From: Saccoglossus kowalevskii
Taxonomy: Eukaryota; Hemichordata; Enteropneusta; Harrimaniidae
Length of the DNA: 64,000 bases
Assembly: GCF_000003605.2 (NCBI RefSeq)
Contig: NW_003107588.1
Coordinates: forward strand, 314,195 to 378,194
Reading direction: 5' to 3'
Shown one piece after another: positions 24,383 to 36,423 of this stretch; positions within the stretch are counted from its first letter, which is position 1; each line of letters starts with the position of its first letter. The translations under genes were made by a program, and so were the position numbers. The notes beneath the pieces are model-generated. The model saw only the letters and a program-made list of their open reading frames with translations, did not search any database and was not told the origin of the DNA.

Positions 24383-27300
24383 ATGAATTTCGCCCTTTCC
24401 GCACTAGCCTTGGCTGTCCTATGGACACTGGCTTATGGCAGAACAGAGTTAGCGAACGTAAGTAACATCTTAGAATCTTTTCACGAATGTAAGTGTCATG
24501 AAATCATTTTAAACGACCAAGTATAAAATACAAGCGGTACATTGAATCGTAATAACCCAAAACAACTTTCTGATGATGAACGAAATAACCTATTTTAATT
24601 TGAAACGTAATTAATATTTACTCAATCTACCCAACGGGGTAGCATGCGTGAAAACATTTAGATTAAAAATGTAAGAATTGCTCCAACACACGATAATCAA
24701 TGAAGAATCTACTGAAACCGATTTATCATTTATTTGTGATATAGTTAGAAAAAAAGTTCTGAATAAACCGTCACCTGCGCATGCGTCAGATGGCCATGTC
24801 GTTGTTTACAATTAAGCGTCTACCCACGAGCCTTTGCGTTTTTAGCATGCATTGTTATCGTCGCTTGGAACTCATAAATTAAAAAAACCATAATTTATTC
24901 ATTTTGCAATAGATTGTACTTCAAGGCAATATAAGGATATAGACCTAAAAAAAGTTGGGAGTCACCAGCCTTTTTTTCGAGAAATTGATGGTTGTATTTC
25001 AGTGAAAAGCCGCCATTTTGACACTATTATAATACTTTTACCACAAGTTCATATGGCAGAGATATTATGCAATATCTCACAATCTAGCCTGGTGACATTA
25101 ATGTTAATGATCAAGTACCTTTTGTTGTTCTGATTTTTTTTAAATCCGGGTTTTAAAAAGTGTCAAAAAATGACATTTTTCTTTACCATTGTGTTCTATG
25201 GAATTGATCTAAAAATAGAACTTTTCAAGAAATATTAGGACACGTTTCTCTAAAATAAAATAAAATAAAATAAAATAATGCTATTTCACTGTACCATGAA
25301 ACATTAGCTTCATGATTGTACATAATATACTAATGAACATTGTCATGCGATTTATGATCAATTTTGTCAAAAATTATGACTAGGCTTCTACCTTAAACAC
25401 TATTCTTCTTACATCGCTTACAATATTACACATTCAAAACGAATATTATTTGTGAAAATTGAACAGCTGATTCACCAAGTCCTAGAGATAATACAGATAT
25501 TAAATATTACTATTATATTACACTTTTTCCATTTGTTTTACAGATGATGGACGAAACTGGTAAGTTTATATGTTTAAATATTCGCACAGTTTTCTTTGTT
25601 ATTTTTACTAAAGAATATGCATTGTTACTTGTGCATTTCAAAAAATAGCCCATTGAACTTAAACATTAATTTCCGATCTTCACAGAGGAGCATACTGGAC
25701 CGCTTATAGTTTACAACATCAGTGTTCAGTATTCAACATCTGTTGTTGAAAAACTACTTAAAACCAACAGTTTCCCTGGTGTAAAACAAGGAACATTTTT
25801 CCAAGATATATTTTACCACTAAGGGATAAACCATTTGCAATCTCTAAGTATGCAATTAACCAATTGTCTCCAGCTCCCTACTCAAACATCAAACATGTCA
25901 CCGCTAACTTACATCATCTCTTGTTCACATTCACAGAAGTGTGTGATCCGAAAACAGGCATCGTTTACAAGTTCTTCCCTCAGTTTAGAAACAGATGGGA
26001 TCTCGCTAGGGATAAGTGCCAAGACGATGGCGGAAAGCTGGCCACCATAAACTACCAAGGACTGCATAGACGAATTAAGAGACATATCAATGCCTACCCT
26101 GACACTTTGACGCCCCAGGGCTTGGGATACTGGTTTGGATTGAACGACAGAATTGAAGAGGGTGTATACAAATTCGTGGACAACGAAGACTTTGTCTACA
26201 CGGAAGGCTGGTACTCCGAGGCTCTTGGGGGAGTTATGGTCTCACAGCCCAATAACAATGTCGACGAAGATTGCCATGGACAGGACTGTGGTCAGTTATG
26301 GTGAGTTCACGTGGGTGTACATATAATTACAGATACATTAAACAATTACAGTGCAAGATATTCTGTGCATTTGACATAACATCGAGAACACGAACTTACG
26401 AGAGATGCGTTAGGGTGATTTTCTAGAATCAGAAACAGTAGCGCCCATACAAATTAATATTGTCAATGTTGAGGGAAATTACACCCTATTGTTCAATTAT
26501 GATGAGTGTTTAGCATTTAAAAGGCGGTGGCCGTCGTTATTTTGTTCTTCAATGTGAAGGTACAAATCCATTTGTACGTTTTCGTGTTTATGCAGTAAAG
26601 TAAATTTCCAAGTAAATTTATTGTTCATACAAGAGTTGTTGAACACACTGACACAGTTTGGAATTTCATTCAGCTTCTTTCAGCTATAATTCAAGACAAA
26701 TAATATAAAAAAAATGTAGCGATTTTGTATATAATATTCTTGTGTTATCGGTTAATATGATATTATCGTCGGTTTGTATATGGAATACATTTCTTTATAA
26801 ATTATTTTAAATATATTTCTGTGTTTTCTAGTCAAAATCAGCTGTTTTCTTTCACAATATCGTAGTATTGACGTGTAGTAGATTAGAGACCATCTTCTTA
26901 TCGCAACATGATAATACGTTAACACGGCATCAATCCAGTCAACTCACATTGATCATAAACATCAACATGCCGATAAAGGTGTCGTCACGATTAGTCAGTG
27001 GTTATATATATATAAAGTCAATTATTGATCACAAACGTTACGCCCATTAGACAGTACTCTCATCACTAATTCATTTCACATATTTCAGGCGACGTCCCAA
27101 ATCAGGTCCAGCATATGACTTTGATGATGCTTACTGTCTGGAGCTTAAATCGTTCATATGTGAATATCCAGCAGGTATGTTAATTGTGAATAAAATATAT
27201 AAAAAAATAAAACATCCATTGAATGTTCGGAAATAAAAACACAGACAACATGCATAACTCCCGGAGCTATGATTGTTGAAGAATTGAAACAACTTTCGGA

Positions 27301-27552
27301 CGATATATCATGGAGTGTTATTATACATGATGCCGTAAGAATTGACTGCACCGGTCTGTAACAAGCTTTAGAAATAAATAAAAAAAACAGCTGATGGAAA
27401 AACTAAACACCTGAATTCATTTGACACGAAACGAACATGGCTTGATATTTTCTAAACAAGGGACAAAAAAGTCACCAATCTTTTCAAAGGCATTGCTAAT
27501 ATCATGGTTTTCTTTCATTACAGGCACTGGCGGATGTGTTATTGAAGCTTAG
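24383..27552 (+). CDS. CTL-1, secreted C-type lectin-domain protein
   Basis: Coding exons: 24383-24457, 25544-25559, 25937-26300, 27089-27174 and 27524-27552 (189 residues). The first exon encodes a signal peptide (MNFALSALALAVLWTLAYG). A 16-bp microexon adds MMDET. The main exon encodes VCDPKTGIVYKFF, GGKLATINY, LHRRIKRHIN, GYWFGLNDR and EGWYSE, then VSQPNNNV and CHGQDCGQLW. The next exon has FDDAYC and SFICEYP. The tail is GTGGCVIEA. QPN plus DD occupy the places of the EPN/QPD and WND calcium/sugar motifs of CTLDs, so calcium-dependent sugar binding is possible, but the specificity is not predictable. There are seven cysteines in the mature protein. An AATAAA follows at 27676. The start was chosen because it opens the signal peptide and is the first ATG after the acceptor at 24372-24373. 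Confidence 0.9.
24775..24875. repeat. Dispersed ~100-bp repeat, copy 1 (CTL-1 intron)
   Basis: The block TGCGCATGCGTCA..ATGGCCAT..GT, GTTTACA, AAGCGTCTACCCA, TTTGCGTTTT and GTTATCGTCGCTTGG recurs in CTL-5 intron 4 (61705-61811) in the same orientation, with good identity by eye. It is probably part of an interspersed element. The GCGCATGCG core is a near NRF1 match. Confidence 0.75.
24995..25405. repeat. Dispersed repeat, copy shared with 5620-5980
   Basis: It lies in CTL-1 intron 24458-25543 and has the same ordered landmarks as the copy in the ATPase intron. It is interrupted by an (AAAAT)n microsatellite at 25251-25277. Confidence 0.65.
25251..25277. repeat. (AAAAT)n microsatellite
   Basis: About five units of TAAAA in tandem, inside the dispersed repeat in the CTL-1 intron. 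Confidence 0.9.
26301..26495 (+). other. Conserved intron block shared by CTL-1 and CTL-3
   Basis: The first ~150 bp of CTL-1 intron 4 match the start of CTL-3 intron 4 (47111-47260) at about 85-90% by eye. Landmarks are GTGAGTTCACGTGGGTGT, AGATACATTAAACAA and GATTTTCTAGAAT. A second island, GGAAATTACACCCTATTGTT, follows in both (26474 and 47450). No open frame explains this. The other CTL introns lack the block. Confidence 0.8.
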
Positions 27553-27889
27553 AATGCATAATGCAGAACTCTAAAGTGGAAATATTTTTGCTTCAGCATC
27601 AGCACGAAACAACTGAACGACGCAACGAAAATAATTAATGAGACGAACTTCTCCTCCAATCAGAAATATGTTACAAATAAAAATGTATAGGTATTCAGTA
27701 ATTTAGTTATGTGTATTTATTGTTCATAGTACGGTAAACCAATAATAAACCAATAACTCACCAAATATGACGTTTATTTTAAATATAATATATTTTTTTC
27801 TTACTGTTTCCCCTCTCCTTTAAAAAGTGTTTTAAAATTGTTCGCAACACCGTGTCTACTTTTACTCTGGTCTATTGGAAGAAGACGAT

Positions 27890-27954
27890 ACTGTCTGAGG
27901 ACGAAATCAATTCTCGTGGCTTTCTCGCTTTCAACGAGATCTCGGCGGCCATTT
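27890..27954. mobile_element. MITE arm, third family member (partial)
   Basis: TTTCTCGCTTTCAACGAGAT followed by CTCGGCGGCCATTT is a good right-end terminal repeat of the family at 2251-2472. No convincing left arm is seen, so I call it a fragment. The overlapping short ORFs on both strands are shadows of this element. Confidence 0.6.
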
Positions 27955-30900
27955 TTGCCTGAAGCCCATTCTTCCATGATGTTTGGTCTGATCGTGATGA
28001 GTATACTCATCAGTAAATTAGTTTGGTTTTTAAATCGAACATTGGCAGGGCATACAATTCTTGAATCACCTATACTTTTGAATTAATATGCTTGATGCAT
28101 CATGTCGACGTACCGATTGCCTTATGTCTGTCGCCAATATTAATTAAATTAAAAGTAACAAGGTAAAGTGTTTACCTTAATAGTTCTAAATGGATTCACA
28201 TCCGACTAACTTTATATTTGTTACGAGACAGCGTAGCAACTAATTTGTCCACTGCAGTCAAAATGACCCTAACCTAAAATTATTCGTGATTGTTTCCCCC
28301 TGAAATTGGCCTGATCGCAGTTATTTGTTTGAATAAATTACAAAATTTATACATTATCGACTCGTCTCTGTCTTTTAATGTGTATTAACAGCAATCCGAG
28401 GCTATTGTAATATTTCGGCATTTAGTGACGAGATCAGCTCATGGGTATCGTCCCATGTAGTATTTTTGCAAACCATGTTGCAAACTCGTCATCCTTTTCC
28501 AAAAAAATATTACTTTCCGAAAAAAAGTTAACACCGCAAATATCATGAGTCGCTTTCAAAAGGTATCCTACTAGATTGAACATTATACTGTTATTATCTT
28601 GTATACAGCTAAGTTACAGTAGAAATGTCCAATATAAGTTCTACCGATGGTCTTCCGACAATAGATTTGACTTTGTACGAACTTTGTACTGCAAACTGGT
28701 TGTTACGGAAGAGGCGACATTGCTGATAATCTGGGATATTCGTCCACGTGTCCCAGTGTTGATAGAACCATCACAGTATCACCGAATCCGGTTTGTTTAT
28801 TCAAGCTCTCCGGCAATTACATTTGGATAAAAAGACAAAAAGAAGATAAACATGAGTAAAAAGTACATGTATACAAAATAGTATGTGATTGCGCAAGACA
28901 ACAACGATCTAATTGGATTAAAACTTGTATGTCAAAAAAAATGTATGTCTAGAAAATAATTGTTTTTTCACAACAGATGAATTAATATTGATCCATTATT
29001 TCTTTATTAAATTTTCTTGACATACTGATTTATTTTAATAATTATTCAAAATAATTATGTCGGCCATAAATCAAATAGCGAGCTTGCGTCTTCAATAACT
29101 GCCAGTAAGCTGACGGTAACGTCGCATCTATATTCCGTTCATCGTAATCGATTTTAGCTACATTTAGCGAAATTACAGATTAGCTGAATTAGCTAATAAC
29201 GTGGCCCGTGTTTTATTAATTATCAAACGAATAAGTGTATCCTTCAATGTGACGTAATACAGAACAGATGGAAAATACTTATTACACAAAAGTGTCATGG
29301 ACTTCGAAAGTGTCCCTTTAGCATTGCCGTCAGTTCTAGTCCTGGCTCACTAAATCGCCACATCTGATACACACTGAGCATAACCCCATATCTTACTGTA
29401 TATCAACACAGACGGCCAATAGTTCCAAACTTCTGAACTTCCGAGTTCATCTACGGATTAGCGCGAATAGTTCATGTTGGCAAGCACATGTGTTTGTTAC
29501 TATTCAGTTACTTAACAAAATCGGTTGAAATTCCAAAAAAATAAATCCTAGAAAATATCACGTATATTCGAATGTGGCGTATCTCAGTATTATTTCCACT
29601 TTCAACACTCAGCTGTTCAACTTTTTTAGCAATACATGTTATAAATATATACTAGTAATCCCACGAGATTGACGTCAGTATGAGTAATTACTGCAGGAAT
29701 ATGTATGGCGAGGATTGATGCAATTCTGGCGATAATCACGAGTGTCTGCTGACGTCAAACTAAAACACAAATGGAAGAATTATATGTATTCATCCACCAT
29801 CAAAGTCAAGAGATTGCAAGTAATTTTGATTGATCAATTGCAAAGGAGTTATCATCTCTTTCAAATTAGAAAACTAGGTAAATACTTGGTAATTCATGTA
29901 AATGCACAACTGATAATGTGACTCGATATGATTATGCAAACTATGATGGAGGTAGATTTAGATATTAAGGATTTTATTTGTAGACAAAATAATAAAATAT
30001 CATCTTCAGTTCTTGTCCAGTGCATTCAACATTGTTATGTTAATTCGCGCACTGAATTAAATCACCTGCCAGTCTTGTTTAGTGTATCGTTTAATTTTGG
30101 TTTTATTGGCAATGCAGCCAAGGGCAACATCCAAACCCTTTTAACCAAATTCTACAAATAATGCACAGCTATATACAACGAATTTCCCCTCGCACAGAAA
30201 TGACATATGATTAACGTGTCCCACTTTACCAAAACGCGTGGTTTGATTCCGAGTGTAGAAAGTTTAAAAAATACAATTACAATTACAAATACAAAATTTT
30301 GATTGAGTAACGCGTCACAGAATGCAGATACGGGCATGAAAAACATGAAAGTCTGGCGATTCCAAAAATATCTTTTTGTAGTCATTTAGTCACAATTAGA
30401 AGTATGCAAATATAAGTCTCGCTATCTTAAAGATGGATCAAAATGTACGTGTGTAGAAAACTTGAACAACTTGCTGTGCATACGTGATTGCGGAATGTGT
30501 GAGTGAATTAACAAACATAACAGGGAGACCTTTCTTATTACAAAAGCACCATTTACATCAATGGTTGTGACAATAATCTGACTTTATTTGAGTATTCTCA
30601 TATCACATACACAACTTTTATTGTGCGCAGTAAAATGTATCCGTGCTTGTATATAACATTAAGATAAACGTAAAGAATAACATTCGGAATATGGGTGTCT
30701 AGTTGTGAGTTGGGCTGTTAATTCTGCGTGTTTTAATATACAAGATGGAGTGAGATGAGGATGAATAATTTTCGCTCATGTATTTGTTCTTTATATGAAT
30801 GATTTGCATAACCAGCTCGAACAGATGTAGTGTTTTGAAAAGTGGACGTTTAGCGCAACTAAAGTAAACTTTGAAACTTTATTCCAGCATTTTGCATTTT

Positions 30901-33780
30901 TGTTGTTGTTCCAGACTTAGCTACAATATTCTATTTTTTATCATATGATATTGTTCAAGATTTTTTTTAATATTCTCAGAAAATATGAATTACATCACTA
31001 TCTCACTGACTGTATTGTTAATACGTTTTCGTGTAAATCAGAATAAAAACATAATCTGATCAGTATGTTGATCTGTTGTTAAATTTAAATTAAACACAGA
31101 TCACTGTGTTGTGTTAAGTATATACTATGCAAATATTACATAATCATACATGTCCCAGGCCTTTATAAAAGAAGAAAAGTTCACTAGTGTTTTTTCATGT
31201 CACCAATATTCCGATTTTTAAAATAATAAATAAATGGGTACATGGCAAAGATTAATGCCAATGGCATATTAAATTGGCGGATACTAATAATATTGAAAGT
31301 GATGTCCTTCAAATATGTTAAAAAAAACATTGATTTCAATAAAGGCTAGAACGTTATGGAAGCATTGTTTAAACATATCAAAGATCACACTTGTCATCAA
31401 CTTGTGACTTGTGTACTCATTTCATTCTGATAAGGGCATGTGATTTTGGGGTCTGGCCATAAGATACTTATTGTATGCAACTTTCTGTAAAACTTTGTAT
31501 TTTGGCTAATTTGATTGGATTAATATGTTCAATCTGAGAATTAGTAATATTACACGGAACTGTAGTATGCTTGTAAATGATTGTCAGTCTTTTGTTTTGT
31601 GGTCTTACACTTGTAAATCTCTTTAATGACTATGGATATGGATACCGTATGCTGTTAATTCCACATTACCAATTTACAATTCGCACAGTTCAATTGATCA
31701 ATATCATCAAAACATATGTTCAGACAAAAGAACGTGCTATATAACAGATACAAGTCCAAATATATGTGCTAATTAGATATGCGTCCAGGTGACAGTGAAA
31801 ATATGGCAACGACGATATTATTATTCTGAGTAGTTCATCAATAATATATATATTTTACAAAGTGGTAGTTATCAATTAACATACAAACCCATAGTTCTGC
31901 TCGTGTACCGTTGATTGAATCCGCAATATGGCGTTCATTTTTAAACAGATTCTCTGATTAATACATTTGCAGTGGGTATGCTAACACACTGTTTGTCTGC
32001 AAGGAACATCCATACAAGTCAATTGAACCACTGACATTTTTCGAGTCCATATCATCGTACTGTTATAGGTAAGGCAGAGTAATACCAAATTCATATTTGA
32101 GATTAGCGACAGGGATTTTTTTATGATTTATATGTATGTATGTATAGTGCCATTGATTTATAAGGTACGGGTATGCTACTGGTGTTATATGCGATGGAGA
32201 TCTCACGGGAATTGAAGAAAAGTTACATGAATTGAGAGATCGTACGAGAAGCACACATTTCTAGAAATACTACAGCCAGTATGTGTAAAAAAGCTGCTGC
32301 GTGTCCTTCTCGGACTGGTTTGATAGTGTCCTGGCATATTTAGGAAACACGGGAAAGTACATTTTGCTTTTTTGAAAATAGTGATAACCTCGCTCATTTT
32401 TGTTTACGCAATCGAAACCCTTCAAGCAGCCATTGCGCTCTGTGATGGTTAGAAATATGGTCGATTGACGCGCACGCAAGATTATGAAAATTTCATACCC
32501 TTATTTATAAATACTTTGTACTCGCGCATATATAAGGGGTATGTCAGATTAACACATTTTGTATATTATTGTTTCTGTATGTGTATGCATATTATTTGAT
32601 TCCCCGGTTATTTTATTTAACATACTTACCATTGTTCTAGTCTTTGAGTAATTAATATACTTTGAAAATCGCAATGAGCAATGAATCATAATAATACTAA
32701 TAATGAACGAGAGTGTATTGTTCGTTTCCAATATGGCGGAATTCTATAATGATTGTATAACATCATACTGATATGCATGTAGTATGTAACGTGGATTATT
32801 GTTTCCTAAAGTTGGCTTAACGTGTGGGCGACATACTATACGGAAAGTTGATATACTCGTGATATTATATTTTATTATATCTCAACATCAATGGGCCGCA
32901 ATGGATTGTAGGTAACCGATAAATGCCGAATGACTACCGACAAGCGCCGAGATTACACGACGCCAGCGAGTTATGTAGTATTACTACTAAATGATGCAAG
33001 TGTATTCACAGAACCAGAGCGTTAAATACTGCTAGTATGGATTGCACATGAATAAAACTCAAATGAAATTTGTTAAGATTAATGTTTTTCTTGAATTGCT
33101 AATTCCGAGGTAATTGTTGATGTATATATATCATCTGGAAGAATGCGAGTTCGACAACTGTGATCGGCTACCCACTAAGTAGTAAAGAAAAGAAAAGTTT
33201 GTCCACAAGCTCCCGACAATCGAAGGTGGTAAAATGGCATCTGGTCAGAAATGACGTAAGCCTGTCGACCCCGCGTGCTGCTCCAGTGACAGTATCCTTG
33301 TCACGTCGACACAAGGGTTTACAGAAGATAATATTTGGTAATCGTAGTCTTAAGTAACTAATGAATATTAAAATAGCTAGACGTTTACAGATGCGTAGTT
33401 TGATAACCTTCTCTTCTTACAGGCATGAGTAAAACAAATGTATGTATCGGAAAGCTACTAATACCGTTTGGACAATGTGTTTTACATTCTTTGTAAATAT
33501 CGCATTGCACCTTGTCAAACACGACGCCTCGAAGCGACAACCGCCCTTTGAAATTCGTGGCTGAACTCTCGTGCTGTGAGACCGTTCTAAAACCTACGTA
33601 AACTATTTAAAAATACATCCCATGTAACGTGTTAAAACAATCGTTGTCCCAATTGAACATGTTCCACCATATGGAAGTGTTCTACATATTAATTTTGTAA
33701 AAAGAACAACTAATCCGTTCTTTACAATATTAACAATACACAAGCCATACCCAAGCTTATAATCTTATCAAAGACCAGCG
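27955..33780. other. Intergenic spacer CTL-1 / CTL-2
   Basis: About 5.8 kb in which I recognise no gene, RNA or complete mobile element. Open frames are all under about 85 codons without family motifs. The sequence is AT-rich with scattered A/T runs. Confidence 0.5.
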
Positions 33781-33800
33781 ACCGTCTGCTGGTATCAAAC

Positions 33801-33875
33801 ACGTCGCACTGAATTGACGTGGTATTTGTTAACGGTCAGGAATCAGTAAACTTATCGAAACGGTCGTTCATAATT
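33801..33875 (+). promoter_or_regulatory. Probable CTL-2 promoter and first exon
   Basis: ACGTCG (33801) and TGACGTGG (33815) are followed by about 55 bp and then ATAATT at a good donor, GTGAGT (33876). The layout resembles the CTL-1, CTL-3 and CTL-5 upstream regions, but the GTCACAAG and CCCTTTA parts are not recognisable. The intron would run from 33876 to the acceptor at 36396. Confidence 0.4.
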
Positions 33876-34074
33876 GTGAGTATGTTTATTTCAAATTTAT
33901 TTATATTCCAACGTCTCAAGAAAATACACATATAATATGCGACTAGATTGAGTTCAATAGTTTGAAAATTTAAACATTTTAACTTAGTTTTGACTGTAAA
34001 AGAACAAGACCAAGGCTAACTGCATACGCGTATGGAAACACTTTTCTTCGGTCACATGACCATATGTCTGTTGG

Positions 34075-34640
34075 TTGATTTTAGTGTATCACTGCAGACT
34101 GAGTACACAGGAACTGAGTTTCCAATATAACGCTCTCGATGGCTGCTATTATTCAACAACTTACACATATTATCGGTTTCGAATCGGTATTTCGAAGCTG
34201 GACATTGTTTGTACTCAAATTGCAGAGATACGTGTCATATACGCCGATGACGCCAATAAATATTTTGTTGCGCGTCACAGTCTGTTTCCTGGTTGGTTCT
34301 TTCTTCATGGGCTGTGGCTACATGACACCAGGGTGCGTTCACATATTCCATGCTTGGCTTGAATCTACGGACAGGATCAGTTGTTCATCTGCCAGTTTTG
34401 ACAATAGTATTGCCGTACAGGTCTTCTACATGAACTTGACGCCATGTTTCCCGCTGTTCCCACATGCGTCGCGTTACGTCACGAGTGCATGTATCAATCT
34501 GGTGCAACTGAACGCGGTATCTGGTCTGACTTCCATGACCATATGTCCACAAGCTATATAATAGCAGCACAACGTTTATCTGAAGAAGAAATTGAAAGTT
34601 CCACGTCTTCGTCTTTATTTTCAGCTAGTCTGTCTAATAA
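34075..34640. other. Unidentified open-frame region on both strands
   Basis: Several overlapping ORFs of 61-140 codons occur here on both strands (longest + strand 34139-34561; minus strand 34385-34570 containing TRRMWEQRETWRQVHVEDL). The patch is less AT-rich than its surroundings, which alone lengthens ORFs. The minus-strand text looks like a decayed coding fragment, possibly from a transposon, but I could not assign a family. It would lie within CTL-2 intron 1. Confidence 0.25.
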
Positions 34641-36423
34641 TTGAGTTATTTGAGGAAAAATGAATACTATAATGAAATATGTTGTTAATTTGTACAATGG
34701 AGGGAATGGTTTACTTCTAGTGTCTCCTTGAGCTATTCTATGGAACTGTTATATGTATTTCCAATATAGCTCATCCAATGTATGAAAGATAATCGGTGTA
34801 TTTGCCAGCAACGCTGCAAGTGAATATTAGACTACATAAGTCCGGTTATAAATCATTAGTAAATCATCATGTGGTACTTTCTCATATATAGCATTACGTT
34901 TTCCGTGACTTGTGTCCCGTGAAATTACAAAGCTATGCAGTCAATCAAGTTTCCTTTTCATTTATTCATTCATTATACAATGTTGAGTTTAACCACGTAT
35001 AATTACCATTTGTGTAAACTAATTTTTAAAAGTTTTCTAAATGCAATGTTTTATTTTGTCGAACAAACTATTCTCTACCATGGTTAAAATCTTGCCTGTA
35101 TGTAAGAAATGTCAACGTATTTGCATTCAGTGTGTATTGCATGACACATGGATAGAATAAAGCTTATTGTTGTGCATATACATAAATAGTCTCTGAATAC
35201 ATATTAAGTTTTGTCATGAGTCAATGTTTCTTTTTCAAAACAAGCTTCAAAACTTTGTTCAAAATACAGAGAAAAATTGTAACTTCCTCGGTATTAATAA
35301 CCTCAGGAACTCAGAGCATGGTTCAATATATGGTCTCAATGTGTTTAAGCCGAACATGTGACAAATACCTTTACTCATGTAAAAATGCGTGTATAGTATT
35401 TCTGTCACAAATACATCAAAACAAATGTTTTCAACTTTATATTTTATTTAATCAGAACCGGACTCATGTATGCCACGATCACATGTACAGATGTGGTTAT
35501 TGTCAATACCCCAATCTTCATTTATTGGCTTCATGTCCAGTGGTCTATATATCTTTCTCTCGCTCATGTCGTCATGTATTGTTTTCTAGTTTCAAACAAG
35601 TTTTCAACGTAGGACAAATGACTGAACTTTATTTTAAGGAAGTGTCAAATGGCCCATAATATTTAAAACTACTTCGATATTTACACATATAATTTACATA
35701 TGTTGTCGTGTTTATTATACAACATATGTATCGTGGTAAATAAAATGTCCTGTGTGTAAGTTGTATCAACAAATACCACACTGGCTCAATGTGACAATAT
35801 TTAGGTTGAGCACACACGATTGTAAAATGAAGATATCGTAATAAATATAAGTAAGGTATACTAGTAAACATTGGCGTTAAAATGCTAGACATAAAATACG
35901 GTTTTAATTGAGTTTATACACGATACTTTTATAATTATATTACTACTACCTATATTGCGCTAAGCATGAAATCTTATCAGAAACTTACACTAATCTTTCT
36001 CATTTCATTGACGAGACTGTGTCAAATAATCAAATTAAAAAAATAAATATATAACATATATAGCATATACTATTAAGCTTGTTAAATTATAACATCGTGT
36101 TGTTACTTATTTACACATATACCATGATGAATCCTATAATTCGGTAATGACATTATTTCCAGTGTCATATATTAAAATACATTCCAAAATATTAGGGTTG
36201 TTTGGCTGTAATTGTTTGCAGGCAATATATATATATGTCCAATTTAGATGCCATGTTTCACGGCCAAGCGCATATTTATTGTATTAAGTTATTGTCGCTT
36301 ATCTAGTACGTATAGTTGTTGACGCTCTAGTAATTTTGTTTCGCTATGAGAATTATAACTATGAAAAGGATATTTTATTTATTTTTTATTTTTCAGCATA
36401 TATTATATCGCTACTTCACCATA

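Noticed and set aside
35216-35659. A 147-codon + strand ORF, cysteine-rich
   Set aside because: The composition is typical of translated AT-rich noncoding DNA, with no recognisable motif. It lies inside the presumed CTL-2 intron 1.
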